64,000 nucleotides of DNA from Hyphomicrobiales bacterium (lineage in GTDB: Bacteria > Pseudomonadota > Alphaproteobacteria > Rhizobiales > Rhizobiaceae): positions 186,001-250,000 of the forward strand of contig UBMP01000004.1 of assembly GCA_900466575.1 (NCBI GenBank), given 5' to 3'. The position numbers were made by a program, and so were the translations under genes. Below the pieces are notes generated by a model. It was given only the letters and a program-made list of their open reading frames with translations. It did no database searches and was not told where the DNA came from. Below, piece after piece: positions 45,314 through 54,005 of this stretch. How positions within the stretch are numbered: the first letter of the stretch is position 1; each line of letters starts with the position of its first letter.

Positions 45314-45736
45314 ATGGCAATTGAACGTACCTTCTCGATGATCAAGCCGGACGCCACCAAGCGCAACCTGACCGGCGCCATCACCAAGATGCTCGAAGAT
45401 GCCGGCCTGCGCGTCGTCGCCTCCAAGCGCGTGTGGATGAGCAAGCGCCAGGCTGAAGGCTTCTATGCCGTTCACAAGGATCGTCCGTTCTTCGGCGAAC
45501 TGGTCGAAGGCATGACGTCGGGCCCGACCGTCGTTCAGGTTCTGGAAGGCGAAAACGCCATCCTGAAGAACCGCGAAGTCATGGGCGCAACCAACCCGGC
45601 CAACGCTGCTGAAGGCACGATCCGCAAGGTGCATGCCCTCTCGATCGGCGAAAACTCGGTCCACGGTTCCGACGCTCCGGAAACCGCTGCCGAAGAAATC
45701 GCCTACTGGTTCTCGGGCACCGAAATCGTCGGCTGA
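45314..45736 (+). CDS. ndk: Nucleoside diphosphate kinase
   Basis: 140-residue enzyme that balances nucleoside triphosphates by phosphate transfer through a histidine. The phospho-histidine is H117 in NSVHGSD, and [17 protein letters not shown], then [14 protein letters not shown] and [11 protein letters not shown], are standard blocks. The ATG at 45314 begins the family N-terminus; the frame is open 28 codons upstream. It is monocistronic with its own terminator. Confidence 0.97.
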   Translation: MAIERTFSMIKPDATKRNLTGAITKMLEDAGLRVVASKRVWMSKRQAEGFYAVHKDRPFFGELVEGMTSGPTVVQVLEGENAILKNREVMGATNPANAAEGTIRKVHALSIGENSVHGSDAPETAAEEIAYWFSGTEIVG

Positions 45737-45765
45737 TTGCCGGATTTCGTAGACTGACTTTCTGG

Positions 45766-45792
45766 AACGCCGCGGCCAGCCCGCGGCGTTTT
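45766..45792 (+). terminator. Terminator after ndk
   Basis: A perfect 10-bp stem AACGCCGCGG/CCGCGGCGTT (45766-45775 with 45781-45790), loop CCAGC, followed by TT. It also lies just downstream of the convergent lipoprotein gene and may serve both. Confidence 0.85.
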
Positions 45793-45797
45793 CGCGT

Positions 45798-46304
45798 TCA
45801 CGCCTTCGGGCAGTCGGTATCCGGGCTGAAGTCCGGGACGCCGCCCTTGACGAAAACCTTCGGGTTCGGGTCATAGGCCGGGCCAACGACGATGGAATTC
45901 TTCGGCAGGATTGTCTCGTCGAGCGATGAGATCACTGTGGTCTCGATTGTCTGGATCTTCTTCTCGTCCGGACCGAAAAGGCTGACGACCACCTTGTAGG
46001 GCTTGTCCTTCACCACGCAGCGCAGCGGCGGGCTTTCCAGCGTCAACTTCTCCCAGAAGGGAAACATCTTCTGCGTGATCTTCAGGGGCTCGCCCCCTGC
46101 CGGGTTTTCAAAGCTTGCTTCCACGTAGCTGCCATCCGGAATCTTGCCTTGGAAACTGAAGGCGAGATTGTAGGTCGCCTTGGAGACTCGATAATTGAAG
46201 ATGAACAGCTTGCCGCTGAGCTTTAACGGCTCCGTCTCGTCACCGCGCTGGCAACCGGTCAGCGCCATGATGGCGGCCAGCGGCAAAATCAGAAGCGTCT
46301 TCAT
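45798..46304 (-). CDS. Putative lipoprotein of unknown family
   Basis: 168-residue lipoprotein. The lipobox LTGC ends at C18, with a short charged region after it. The mature domain has mostly beta-like pattern (KLFIFNYRVSKATYNLAF) and conserved-looking aromatic and proline residues. I do not recognise a family. The start at 46304 gives the signal peptide and overlaps the stop codon of the CGNR gene by four bases (ATGA), so the two form a translationally coupled pair. Confidence 0.78.
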   Translation of the reverse strand: MKTLLILPLAAIMALTGCQRGDETEPLKLSGKLFIFNYRVSKATYNLAFSFQGKIPDGSYVEASFENPAGGEPLKITQKMFPFWEKLTLESPPLRCVVKDKPYKVVVSLFGPDEKKIQTIETTVISSLDETILPKNSIVVGPAYDPNPKVFVKGGVPDFSPDTDCPKA

Positions 46305-46849
46305 GATGCATCCTTCTCCAGTTTCTTTTTCCGATAATGCAGGCGCGCCTTCACGCGGTTGCCGCAGACCGCCATGTCGCACCAGGCGCGGCTCTTGTTC
46401 TTGCTGCGGTCCAGAAACAGCCATTCGCAGTTGGGGCAGATCTTCAGCGCGCCGCCACGCTGCGGCGAGATGAGCCTCAGCGCCGACATCGCTGTCTCGA
46501 AGTCGAGATCGCCTGTCTCGCCAGCCCGAAGCGCTCGCGCAATTTCATCCAGCAGGTCTGCGAGCAGATGCGCCGATGGGCTGCCGAGCGCCTCCGCGCG
46601 GAAATGCCGGTCGATCGCCTCGCGCAGCCGGATCAGTCCTTCGGCGCGTCCGAGCGGCAAGGGTCTGAGATTGCTGTCGGGCCGTTCGGCGCAGAGCCGC
46701 CTCGCAGCCTCCGGAAACGCGTCCAGATTGGCCTTGTCTGCAAATCGGTCGACGGAGTGCGCCGGATCGAAGCGCAGGATCACGCTGTTGGCGACATCCA
46801 GCGCAAGCGCGCCGCCCGAAAAACGGTGAGGGGTCCAGGAGAAGGTCAT
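46301..46849 (-). CDS. CGNR zinc-finger (ABATE-domain) regulator-like protein
   Basis: 182-residue cytosolic protein: an N-terminal ABATE domain (about 8-125) and a C-terminal CGNR zinc finger with Cys138, Cys141, Cys157 and Cys162 (CPNC, then CDMAVCGNR) and a basic end. The family is annotated as putative stress-induced transcription regulators. Its ATG lies 6 bases after a TATAAT box on its own strand, so the mRNA may be leaderless, and a 40-bp perfect palindrome covers that box. It is translated with the lipoprotein gene and divergent from the lone permease gene. Confidence 0.85.
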   Translation of the reverse strand: MTFSWTPHRFSGGALALDVANSVILRFDPAHSVDRFADKANLDAFPEAARRLCAERPDSNLRPLPLGRAEGLIRLREAIDRHFRAEALGSPSAHLLADLLDEIARALRAGETGDLDFETAMSALRLISPQRGGALKICPNCEWLFLDRSKNKSRAWCDMAVCGNRVKARLHYRKKKLEKDAS

Positions 46850-46853
46850 GACG

Positions 46854-46893
46854 ACATTATAACTGGTAAAAACCGTTTTACCAGTTATAATGT
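46854..46893. promoter_or_regulatory. 40-bp palindromic operator with two overlapping divergent promoters
   Basis: Perfect 18-base arms (46854-46871 and 46876-46893) around a 4-base centre, ACCG. Each arm carries a consensus -10 box: TATAAT on the plus strand at 46886-46891 and its mirror on the minus strand at 46856-46861, each with CTGGTA 17 bases upstream as a weak -35. Promoters for the CGNR gene (minus) and the permease gene (plus) therefore overlap inside one palindrome, a strong candidate repressor-binding site. Confidence 0.75.
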
Positions 46894-46907
46894 TGCAGGA
46901 AGGGGAG

Positions 46908-47810
46908 ATGCCTGTGGCCTATATCCTGCAGCAAGCCGTCAACGGCATTCCGCTGGCCGCGCTCTACGCGGTCCTCGCCTTCGCCTATTCCATTGCCTTT
47001 GCCGTGACCCGCCGCGCCGATATCACCATCGGCGCGCTCTTCGCCTTTTCGGGGCAGATCTTCGCATTGTTCTTCTTCATCGCCTGGCAGCGCTATTGGC
47101 TGATTCTGGAACTCTGTCTTGCGATCGGCGCGGTCGCCGCCTTTCTTTACACGGAGGTCGCTGCGACGGTTATTGGCCGGCACGTGCTTCAGCCTCTCGG
47201 TCGCTCCGAGCCGCATGCGGTCATTGTCGGCGGATTTGCGGTAATGATCGTTCTCATGGAAATCGCGCGACTGGCTTCGGAGACGCGTTCGATCTGGCTG
47301 CCGCCGCTTCTGAAGACACCGGTCACGTTTCTCGTCATCGATGGCTTCGCCGTCACGCTGACGCAGATGCAGATACTGAACGTTGCCCTCATGCTGGGCG
47401 CGCTGGCACTGCTTTCCCTTTGGCTCGCGCGCGCAGCGTGGGGACGACGCTGGAAAGCCGTTCGCGACGATCCGCTCGCGGCCGAGCTTTTGGGTGTCGA
47501 TAGCCGCTCCGTCTTCGTTCAGGCCTATGTCGGCGCGGCGCTGATCGCTACCTTCGCAGGCCTCCTGATGACGGCCTATTACGGCACGATGGATTTCGGT
47601 GCGGGGCTCATGTTCGGGCTCAAGGTCGTCATGCTCGGAGCGCTTGGAGGCTATGCCTCACCGTTGAAATCGGCCGCGGGCGGCGCAATCTTTGGCTTTG
47701 CTGAAACGCTGTGGACGGCCTTTGGCCCACTGGCGCTTCGCGACATCGTGATGTTCTCGGCGTTGGTTTACATTCTGGTGATGACGCGGCGCGAGCAATT
47801 GGCGCCCTGA
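46908..47810 (+). CDS. Orphan LivH-type branched-chain amino acid ABC permease
   Basis: 300-residue inner-membrane protein with about eight helices and the LivH pattern: LQQAVNGIPLAALYAVLAFAYS, then KAVRDDPLAAELLGVD, the coupling helix that docks on an ABC ATPase, and KVVMLGALGGYASPL. It would import branched-chain amino acids, urea or similar solutes, but no LivM, LivG, LivF or LivK gene is nearby. The ATG at 46908 follows AGGAAGG; a GTG at 46914 is a second candidate. It is transcribed from the palindromic region shared with the CGNR gene and convergent with ung. Confidence 0.85.
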   Translation: MPVAYILQQAVNGIPLAALYAVLAFAYSIAFAVTRRADITIGALFAFSGQIFALFFFIAWQRYWLILELCLAIGAVAAFLYTEVAATVIGRHVLQPLGRSEPHAVIVGGFAVMIVLMEIARLASETRSIWLPPLLKTPVTFLVIDGFAVTLTQMQILNVALMLGALALLSLWLARAAWGRRWKAVRDDPLAAELLGVDSRSVFVQAYVGAALIATFAGLLMTAYYGTMDFGAGLMFGLKVVMLGALGGYASPLKSAAGGAIFGFAETLWTAFGPLALRDIVMFSALVYILVMTRREQLAP

Positions 47811-47814
47811 TAGG

Positions 47815-48504
47815 TCACACCGTTTCCGGTAGCCGCCAATCGATTTCCTTCATGCCGTGATCGCGCAGGAAGGTATTGGCCTTCGAGAAAGGTCGGCTGC
47901 CAAAGAAGCCGTTATGGGCCGAAAGCGGTGAGGGGTGAGGGGATTTGATGACAAGATGGCGCTTGGCGTCCACGAAGGCCGCTTTCTTCTGTGCGTAAGA
48001 GCCCCAGAGAATGAAGACGACCGGATGCGGCAGCTCGTTGACCTGCCGGATGACGGCGTCGGTGAACTTTTCCCAGCCCTGTCCCTGATGCGAGGCGGCC
48101 TGGCCTCGCTCGACAGTCAGCACGCTGTTGAGCAGGAGCACGCCCTGCTTGGCCCAGCTTTCCAGAAATCCGTGCCGGGGCGGCACGATGCCGAGATCGC
48201 TTTCCATCTCCTTGTAGATGTTGACGAGCGAAGGCGGCGGACGAACGCCCGGCTGCACGGAGAAACACAGCCCGTGAGCCTGCCCGTCACCGTGATAGGG
48301 ATCCTGGCCCAGAATGACGACCTTGACCTTGTCGAGGGGCGTCAGATCCAGCGCGCGGAAATATTCCGAGCCTTTCGGGAAAATCCATTTCCCGGCCTCT
48401 TTCTCGCTTTTCAGGAATTCCTTCAGATGCGCCATGTAGGCGCTGGCGAATTCGCCTGCGAGCGCTGCCTTCCAGCTCTCCTCCAGCCGAATACCCTCAG
48501 TCAT
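47815..48504 (-). CDS. ung: Uracil-DNA glycosylase
   Basis: 229-residue DNA repair enzyme (family 1) that removes uracil arising from cytosine deamination. The water-activating D68 lies in [25 protein letters not shown] carries the catalytic histidine and the Leu/Asn recognition loop, and [10 protein letters not shown] the middle motif. The ATG at 48504 overlaps the moaE stop codon (ATGA), so ung is the last gene of the uvrC-independent pgsA-moaD-moaE-ung run. Confidence 0.95.
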   Translation of the reverse strand: MTEGIRLEESWKAALAGEFASAYMAHLKEFLKSEKEAGKWIFPKGSEYFRALDLTPLDKVKVVILGQDPYHGDGQAHGLCFSVQPGVRPPPSLVNIYKEMESDLGIVPPRHGFLESWAKQGVLLLNSVLTVERGQAASHQGQGWEKFTDAVIRQVNELPHPVVFILWGSYAQKKAAFVDAKRHLVIKSPHPSPLSAHNGFFGSRPFSKANTFLRDHGMKEIDWRLPETV

Positions 48505-48968
48505 TCCCTTACCCACTTGTCGCGCGCCGAATCGTCCTCGTCCTTCGCGGCAACCCAGGCGCCGTGCGAACCGTCCGCGTTGTGTTCCTTCTTCCAGAAG
48601 GGCGCTGCCGTCTTCAGGAAGTCCATGACGTAATTCGCGCCGTCGAAGGCGGCCTGGCGATGCGGCGCGGTGGCGCTGACCAAGACGATCCGCTCGCCGG
48701 GCATGATCTTGCCGTAACGATGGATGACCGAAAGGCCGATGAGAGAAAAGCGGCCGACCGCGTCCTCGGCAATGCGCTGAAGCTCCGCCTCCGCCATGCC
48801 CGGATAATGCTCGAGTTCGAGGGCCGAAAGCCTGCCGCCTTCGTCGCGGCAGAAGCCGGTGAACTGCACCAGCGCACCTACGCCCGGTCGGCCTTCGGTC
48901 AGTCGAACGGCCTCGAAAGCCGGATCAAAATCCTCATGCTGGACGGCGATGTGCAGCGTCAGTGACAT
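48501..48968 (-). CDS. moaE: Molybdopterin synthase catalytic subunit
   Basis: 155-residue subunit that transfers sulfur from thiocarboxylated MoaD to precursor Z to form the dithiolene of molybdopterin. Conserved blocks are [33 protein letters not shown] and the lysine motif PFWKKE. The gene is five bases downstream of moaD. It serves the molybdenum cofactor for enzymes such as the oxidoreductase encoded at 56.7 kb in this window. Confidence 0.95.
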   Translation of the reverse strand: MSLTLHIAVQHEDFDPAFEAVRLTEGRPGVGALVQFTGFCRDEGGRLSALELEHYPGMAEAELQRIAEDAVGRFSLIGLSVIHRYGKIMPGERIVLVSATAPHRQAAFDGANYVMDFLKTAAPFWKKEHNADGSHGAWVAAKDEDDSARDKWVRE

Positions 48969-48973
48969 GAGGT

Positions 48974-49231
48974 TCAGCCTCCGGTCATTGGTGGGAAAAT
49001 GCCGATCTCACGGACGCCGGCGATCTTCTCGGAATAATGCGCATGTTCCTGGTTCAGCGCGACGCGGATCGCCTCCGGAAACTTCAGCGCCTCGTCATAC
49101 TCCTCGCCGAGCGTCTTCAGATAGGCCAGCAACTCGCCCACGGTCGTAACTTCGGCTGGGAGGTCGATCTCTTCCTCGCCCTTGCCGATCTTTTCGCGCA
49201 CCCAGGCGAAATAGACGAGTTTCACGCTCAT
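48974..49231 (-). CDS. moaD: Molybdopterin synthase sulfur carrier subunit
   Basis: 85-residue ubiquitin-fold protein whose C-terminal Gly-Gly is thiocarboxylated and inserts into MoaE. The sequence ends FPPMTGG with the required GG, and VKLVYFAWVREKIG is the typical start. The ATG overlaps the pgsA stop codon (ATGA). It is followed after five bases by moaE. Confidence 0.95.
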   Translation of the reverse strand: MSVKLVYFAWVREKIGKGEEEIDLPAEVTTVGELLAYLKTLGEEYDEALKFPEAIRVALNQEHAHYSEKIAGVREIGIFPPMTGG

Positions 49232-49815
49232 TCGTCATCCACGATATGTTTTGCCCCGGCACGGAAATAATCGTATCCGGTATAGATGGTAATGAGTGCG
49301 GCAGCCCATAGAAGCACGATGCCGATCAGCGTGGTATGCGGCACATAGAAATCACCGGCCGGCCCCACGATCAGGAAGCCGATAGCGACCATCTGGATTG
49401 TCGTCTTCCACTTCGCGATGCGGGTCACTGGTACCGAAACCTTCAACGCTGCAAGATACTCCCGCAGGCCGGAAACGAGGATTTCGCGGCAGAGAATGAT
49501 GATCGCGGCCCAGAGGGACCACCCGGCAATCGTCCCGTCGGCCGCCATCAGCAGCAGGATGGACGACACGAGCAGCTTGTCGGCAATCGGGTCAAGCATT
49601 CGGCCGATATTGGAGGTCTGCTTCCAGATGCGTGCGAGATAGCCGTCGAAAAAGTCCGTGATCGAGGCCGCGGCAAACAGCCAGAAGGCGGTCCAGCGCG
49701 CAAAGTTCGTTGCATGCAGGTGCCCCTCGATGAAGAAGCACAGCACGATCAACGGGACCGTGATGATCCGGGCGTAGGTGAGGAGATTGGGAATGTTATA
49801 GGCGCGGGATGCCAT
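49228..49815 (-). CDS. pgsA: CDP-diacylglycerol-glycerol-3-phosphate 3-phosphatidyltransferase
   Basis: 195-residue inner-membrane enzyme that makes phosphatidylglycerol phosphate, the first step to phosphatidylglycerol. The CDP-alcohol motif is complete: DFFDGYLARIW followed by GRMLDPIADK (D-G-x2-A-R, then G-x3-D-x3-D). Five to six helices are apparent. NIPNLLTYARI at the N-terminus is typical. It is in an ATGA-coupled run with moaD. A second CDP-alcohol transferase is encoded at 61.7 kb. Confidence 0.94.
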   Translation of the reverse strand: MASRAYNIPNLLTYARIITVPLIVLCFFIEGHLHATNFARWTAFWLFAAASITDFFDGYLARIWKQTSNIGRMLDPIADKLLVSSILLLMAADGTIAGWSLWAAIIILCREILVSGLREYLAALKVSVPVTRIAKWKTTIQMVAIGFLIVGPAGDFYVPHTTLIGIVLLWAAALITIYTGYDYFRAGAKHIVDDE

Positions 49816-49977
49816 TTTCGCGGATTCGCCTGTTCAGTTTATGGGCATAAGAGAAGCTGTCGCGACTCAAAGGTCAACGCCGAGCTTGGGTTATCTCGTG
49901 AAATATTGGTGAAATCCGCGCGTTCAATGGCATGCGCGACAAAAATCCGAAAAGCCGCGCCAATATTGGCGGATCGC

Positions 49978-52011
49978 TCAGCCCGGCCCTTCATGAAAGT
50001 GATTGTAGACGAGCCGGGCAACCGATTCAGAAATGCCTTCAACAGTCATCAGGTCGGAGACCCCCGCGCGCGAAACCGCCTTCGCCGTTCCGAAATGCTG
50101 GAGCAGGGCGCGTTTGCGTTGCGGTCCGATGCCCGCAATCTCGTCCAGCGGGTTCTTGATCATCTCCTTCTTGCGCCGGGCGCGATGCGAGCCGATGGCA
50201 AACCGGTGCGCCTCGTCGCGCAGCCGCTGGATGAAATAGAGAACCGGATCGCGCGGCGGCAATGAGAAGTCCGGCCGGCCTGTTGCGAAGAAGCGCTCAC
50301 GCCCTGCATCGCGGTCGACACCCTTGGCGACGCCTATGGCCGTGACGGCATTCGTGATGCCCAGCTCTTCGAGGATCGCGCGCACTGCCGTCATCTGGCC
50401 CTGCCCACCGTCGATGAGGATGACATCGGGCCAGGCCGGGAAGCCGCGATCCGCCGCATCCGCATCCGCACCGGGCGCCTGCGTCCGGTCCGGAATACCT
50501 TCTTCCTTGATCAGCCGCGAGAAGCGACGCGTCATCACTTCGCGCATCATGCCGAAGTCGTCGCCGGGGGTGATCTCCTCCGACTTGATGTTGAACTTGC
50601 GATACTGGTTCTTCACGAAGCCTTCCGGCCCTGCGACCACCATGCCGCCAACCGCATTCGTGCCCATGATATGCGAGTTGTCGTAGATCTCGATCCGCGT
50701 CGGCACGTAAGGCAGCTGGAACGTCTCGGCAAATCCCTTCAGCAATCGCGCCTGCGACGAGGTCTCGGCGAGCTTGCGCCCATGCGCCTCGCGGGCATTG
50801 GCCAGAACATGATCGATCAGGTCGCGCTTCTCGCCGCGCTTCGGTGCTAGAATCTCGACCTTGCGACCTGTCTTCTCACTGAGCGCTTCGGAGAGAAGCT
50901 CGACTTCTTCGATGTCTTCCGAAAGCAGGATCTGCCGCGGGCACGGCTTGTCGTCATAGAACTGTGCCAGAAAGGCATTGAGAACTTCGGAGCCGGTGAG
51001 TGCCGCGTCGGCGCGCGGGAAATAGGCGCGGTTGCCCCAGTTCTGTCCGGTGCGGAAGAAGAAGACCTGAATACAGGTCAGCCCGCCCTCGTGGTGGATC
51101 GCGAAGGCATCCGCATCTTCGACACTGGCCGGATTGATGCCCTGGTGGCTCTGAACATGCGAAAGACCGGACAGACGGTCGCGCAAGACGGCAGCGCGCT
51201 CGAAGTCGAGGTCTTCCGCCGCCTGCGTCATCGCTGAGGCAATATGATCCTTCACCGCCTTGCTCTTGCCGGAGAGAAAGTCCCGCGCCTCCGAAACCAG
51301 GTCGGCATAATCGGCGGTACTGATTTCGCCTGTGCAAGGGCCGGAACACCGCTTGATCTGGTAGAGAAGACAAGGCCGGGTCCGTCCCTCATAGGCGCTG
51401 TCGGTGCAGGTGCGCAAAAGGAAGGCGCGCTGTAGCGAGTTGATGGTGCTGGCCACTGCGACGGCCGAGGCAAAGGGGCCGAAATAATCGCCCTTGCGGG
51501 CGCGTGCACCGCGATGTTTGTAGATGGCCGGGGCAGGGTGGTCGCCCGTGAGAAGGATATAGGGAAACGACTTGTCGTCGCGCAGCAGAACGTTAAAGCG
51601 CGGACGCAAGCGCTTGATGAGATTCGCTTCGAGCAGAAGCGCCTCGGTCTCCGTCCGCGTGGTGACAAATTCCATGGCGGTCGTGGCCGCCACCATATGG
51701 GTAATGCGGTTCGAATGGCCGCGCCCTTGGGCATAATTGGTCACGCGCTTCTTCAGCGATCGCGCCTTGCCGACATAGAGCACATCGCCCTTGGCGTCGA
51801 ACATGCGGTAGACGCCCGGACTGTTCGGCAACTGCTTGACATATTCGGCAATCAGCTCCGCGCCGGTGAGACCGGTCGCTGCCGCAAGATTTTCCGACCA
51901 CTCGATGGCGGGCGCAGCTGCACCGTCCGTCAGCTCCGGCAGATCGTCTTCATCCTCTCCAGCATCCTCGCCATAAAGAACGCCGCCGTCTTCCTGCTTG
52001 CCGCCTGTCAT
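49978..52011 (-). CDS. uvrC: Excinuclease ABC subunit C
   Basis: 677-residue nuclease of nucleotide excision repair, making the two incisions around UvrB-bound damage. The GIY-YIG domain has [21 protein letters not shown], cysteines of the zinc-like cluster are in [19 protein letters not shown] and KRCSGPCTG, the UVR helix is at about 245-280, [10 protein letters not shown] and the DGGQGQ block belong to the C-terminal nuclease, and two HhH motifs close the protein. The ATG at 52011 lacks a strong site. The first 60 residues are acidic and not part of the usual fold; earlier GTG starts exist (52068). Confidence 0.95.
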   Translation of the reverse strand: MTGGKQEDGGVLYGEDAGEDEDDLPELTDGAAAPAIEWSENLAAATGLTGAELIAEYVKQLPNSPGVYRMFDAKGDVLYVGKARSLKKRVTNYAQGRGHSNRITHMVAATTAMEFVTTRTETEALLLEANLIKRLRPRFNVLLRDDKSFPYILLTGDHPAPAIYKHRGARARKGDYFGPFASAVAVASTINSLQRAFLLRTCTDSAYEGRTRPCLLYQIKRCSGPCTGEISTADYADLVSEARDFLSGKSKAVKDHIASAMTQAAEDLDFERAAVLRDRLSGLSHVQSHQGINPASVEDADAFAIHHEGGLTCIQVFFFRTGQNWGNRAYFPRADAALTGSEVLNAFLAQFYDDKPCPRQILLSEDIEEVELLSEALSEKTGRKVEILAPKRGEKRDLIDHVLANAREAHGRKLAETSSQARLLKGFAETFQLPYVPTRIEIYDNSHIMGTNAVGGMVVAGPEGFVKNQYRKFNIKSEEITPGDDFGMMREVMTRRFSRLIKEEGIPDRTQAPGADADAADRGFPAWPDVILIDGGQGQMTAVRAILEELGITNAVTAIGVAKGVDRDAGRERFFATGRPDFSLPPRDPVLYFIQRLRDEAHRFAIGSHRARRKKEMIKNPLDEIAGIGPQRKRALLQHFGTAKAVSRAGVSDLMTVEGISESVARLVYNHFHEGPG

Positions 52012-52090
52012 TACCAATACCGAATCATCATTGCGCCAGAGCCCTCTAGTGTAACGCTCCGCTGGCACGTTTGCGGCACTGGGCTCTCTT

Positions 52091-52130
52091 TATATGGGGA
52101 TCACTCCGCTTATATAGGGATCACTCCGCC
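52091..52130. repeat. 20-bp tandem duplication at the 3' end of the SDR gene
   Basis: Units 52091-52110 and 52111-52130 are identical except for two bases, each ending GATCACTCCGC. The second contains the SDR stop codon. It looks like a slip duplication. Confidence 0.6.
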
Positions 52131-52921
52131 AGTCCTGCCACATCCGGAGTTTCCCAGGCCAGATGTTGTCCCCCATCCAGCGCGATCATCTGCCCTGTGA
52201 CGGAGGTCGCCCCATGGAAATAGGCGATGGTGCGCGCAAATTCGTCGAGGTCGGGGCCCTTGCCGAGAAGCAGCGCGCCCGTCTGCTTCTCGAAATCCTC
52301 TTGCGTCTGGCGAACATTTGGCAGGGTAGGGCCAGGTCCGATCCCATTGACGCGAATGCGCGGCGCGAGCGCCATGGCCATGGTTTTGGTCGCCATCAGC
52401 ATGGCAGCCTTGGAAAGCATGTAGGAATAGTAATTGGGGGTGGGAGCCCATACGCGTTGGTCAATGATGTTCACGATCAGGCCTTTTTCGTCCGCCTCGA
52501 GGAGACGCGCATATTCGCCGGCGAGAATCGAAGGCGCGCGGACGTGAACATCAAAATGGCTATCCCAGGTCGCCCGGTCGAAATCGGTCACCCAGTCCGG
52601 TTGGAAAATCGAGGCATTGTTGACGATGACGCCAAGGCCGCCGAGTTGACGATGCGCCTGCCGAATGAGGCCGAGTGTCTCTTGTTCATCCCTCAGATCG
52701 GCTTTGAGCGCCACGGCCTCGACGCCCGAATCGCGCAGGGAACGCGCGAAGTCCTCCGCCTCTTCAAGGGAAGAATTGGCGTGCACGGCGATTGAGAAGC
52801 CCAATTTCGCCAGCCCGCCACAAATGGCGCGGCCGATGCGCCTGGCTCCGCCGGTCACCAACGCGGACTTCTTGGGCAATACATGGTCAGGCACGCTTGA
52901 CAGCTCCATTTGCGGGTTCAT
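52121..52921 (-). CDS. Short-chain dehydrogenase/reductase, FolM/pteridine-reductase-like
   Basis: 266-residue NADPH-dependent SDR. The cofactor site is TGGARRIGRAI, where Arg-Arg replaces the usual Gly-x-Gly pattern, as in FolM and pteridine reductases. NNASIFQPDWVTDFD and YYSYMLSKAA supply the N and Y-x3-K catalytic residues. The preceding residue pattern DQRVWAPTP also fits FolM (dihydromonapterin/dihydrofolate reductase) rather than FabG. It sits upstream of uvrC in the same direction with a short gap. Assignment as FolM-like is likely but not certain. Confidence 0.75.
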   Translation of the reverse strand: MNPQMELSSVPDHVLPKKSALVTGGARRIGRAICGGLAKLGFSIAVHANSSLEEAEDFARSLRDSGVEAVALKADLRDEQETLGLIRQAHRQLGGLGVIVNNASIFQPDWVTDFDRATWDSHFDVHVRAPSILAGEYARLLEADEKGLIVNIIDQRVWAPTPNYYSYMLSKAAMLMATKTMAMALAPRIRVNGIGPGPTLPNVRQTQEDFEKQTGALLLGKGPDLDEFARTIAYFHGATSVTGQMIALDGGQHLAWETPDVAGLAE

Positions 52922-53266
52922 TCAAGTTACAGTTCAAAAGAGAGCGTGTAAAATCGGGAATGCATCTTAAGGATTTATTAAAGAATTTGGCATCGATTTC
53001 GACATAAACGTAAACATAGTTATAATAGACGAGCATTATTGTGCCAATATAGGGCCTGTTTTTTGGTTATGGTTAACGAATTGCCTGTTGTAAATCGACA
53101 ACATCACCTTTTGGACTTCTTTTTGACACAACAATTTCACAATCTGGCTCTTGGAATTCCTCATTCTGATATCAATTTGAGACTCAACCGGAGAGGGATC
53201 AAACCGGAATTTTCGGACTGCCCAAATGAATGATCACGGGCAGGCCGTAGTGAAAAGGAGAATGTT
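52922..53266. other. AT-rich leader region of the outer membrane protein gene
   Basis: 345 bases with no gene, unusually AT-rich. A candidate promoter sits at 52998-53026. A TTGACA at 53123-53128 lacks a matching -10. The 3' part carries AAAAGGAGA eight to twelve bases before the ATG. The leader of about 230 bases is long, as in highly expressed, post-transcriptionally regulated porin genes. Confidence 0.5.
52998..53026 (+). promoter_or_regulatory. Candidate promoter of the outer membrane protein gene
   Basis: TTCGAC, a 17-base spacer, then a consensus TATAAT at 53021-53026. Transcription would start near 53033. Confidence 0.45.
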
Positions 53267-53902
53267 ATGCGTAAAATGATCATCGCTCTTGTGGCTTCGG
53301 CTGCTTCCATCGCTTCGGTATCGGCCGCTTATGCAGCTGACGCCATCGACTCCGTTCCGCAGGCTCCGTCTGCTCCGGCCGCTGCGCCGGTTGTTGGCAA
53401 CTGGGCTGGCGGTTACATCGGTGCAACCGGTTCCTGGAACTGGGGTCCGATCAAGAACTCGGGCTATGCCAATGCTTTCGGTATCGGCGGCTACGGTGGC
53501 TATAACTTCCAGGACGGTCAGCTCGTATACGGCGTTGAAGGCAACGTGGATTACAACGGTGCACAGCGTTCGACCGGCGGCTACAAGACTGAAACGGGCG
53601 TCAATGGCGCTCTGCGCGGTCGCCTCGGCGTCGATATGAACCCCTTCCTGCTCTACGGTGCAGCTGGTGTTGCTGCTGGCAGCGTCAAGGTTTCCGACAC
53701 TGCAGGCAACTCTGACTCGCGTGGCGTTATCGGCTGGACCGCTGGCGTCGGCGCAGAAACCAAGGTTACCGACAACATCACGGCTCGCGTCGAATACGAC
53801 TACACGTCGTTCGGCAACCGTACCTACGTTCTCGGCGGCACCAACGTTTCGCGTGGCTACGACCAGAACGCTGTCAAGGTCGGTATCGGCTACAAGTTCT
53901 GA
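53267..53902 (+). CDS. Outer membrane beta-barrel protein (Omp25/RopB-like)
   Basis: 211-residue outer-membrane protein. The signal peptide ends near residue 24 (SAAYAAD). A Pro/Ala-rich stretch (about 30-42) leads to an eight-strand barrel starting NWAGGYIGATGSWNWG, with alternating aromatic strands and the terminal NAVKVGIGYKF, the C-terminal phenylalanine read by the BAM machinery. The family includes Brucella Omp25/Omp31 and Rhizobium RopB. Strong ribosome binding site (AAAAGGAGA) and codon choice suggest high expression. A strong terminator follows. Confidence 0.93.
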   Translation: MRKMIIALVASAASIASVSAAYAADAIDSVPQAPSAPAAAPVVGNWAGGYIGATGSWNWGPIKNSGYANAFGIGGYGGYNFQDGQLVYGVEGNVDYNGAQRSTGGYKTETGVNGALRGRLGVDMNPFLLYGAAGVAAGSVKVSDTAGNSDSRGVIGWTAGVGAETKVTDNITARVEYDYTSFGNRTYVLGGTNVSRGYDQNAVKVGIGYKF

Positions 53903-53929
53903 TCCGCTTTATCCAAGCGTATCGAAAAG

Positions 53930-53958
53930 AAAGGCCCGGCTTGCGCCGGGCCTTTTTT
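53930..53958 (+). terminator. Intrinsic terminator of the outer membrane protein gene
   Basis: Perfect 11-bp stem AAAGGCCCGGC/GCCGGGCCTTT (53930-53940 with 53945-53955), loop TTGC, followed by TTT. Confidence 0.92.
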
Positions 53959-54005
53959 CGTTTGCAGGGCGTGTCGGGTCTCGTGCCTCAATGTCGAGGC
54001 TTGCC

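Noticed and set aside
53123-53128. TTGACA hexamer upstream of the outer membrane protein gene
   Set aside because: No -10-like sequence at 16-18 bases downstream; the upstream TTCGAC/TATAAT pair is better.
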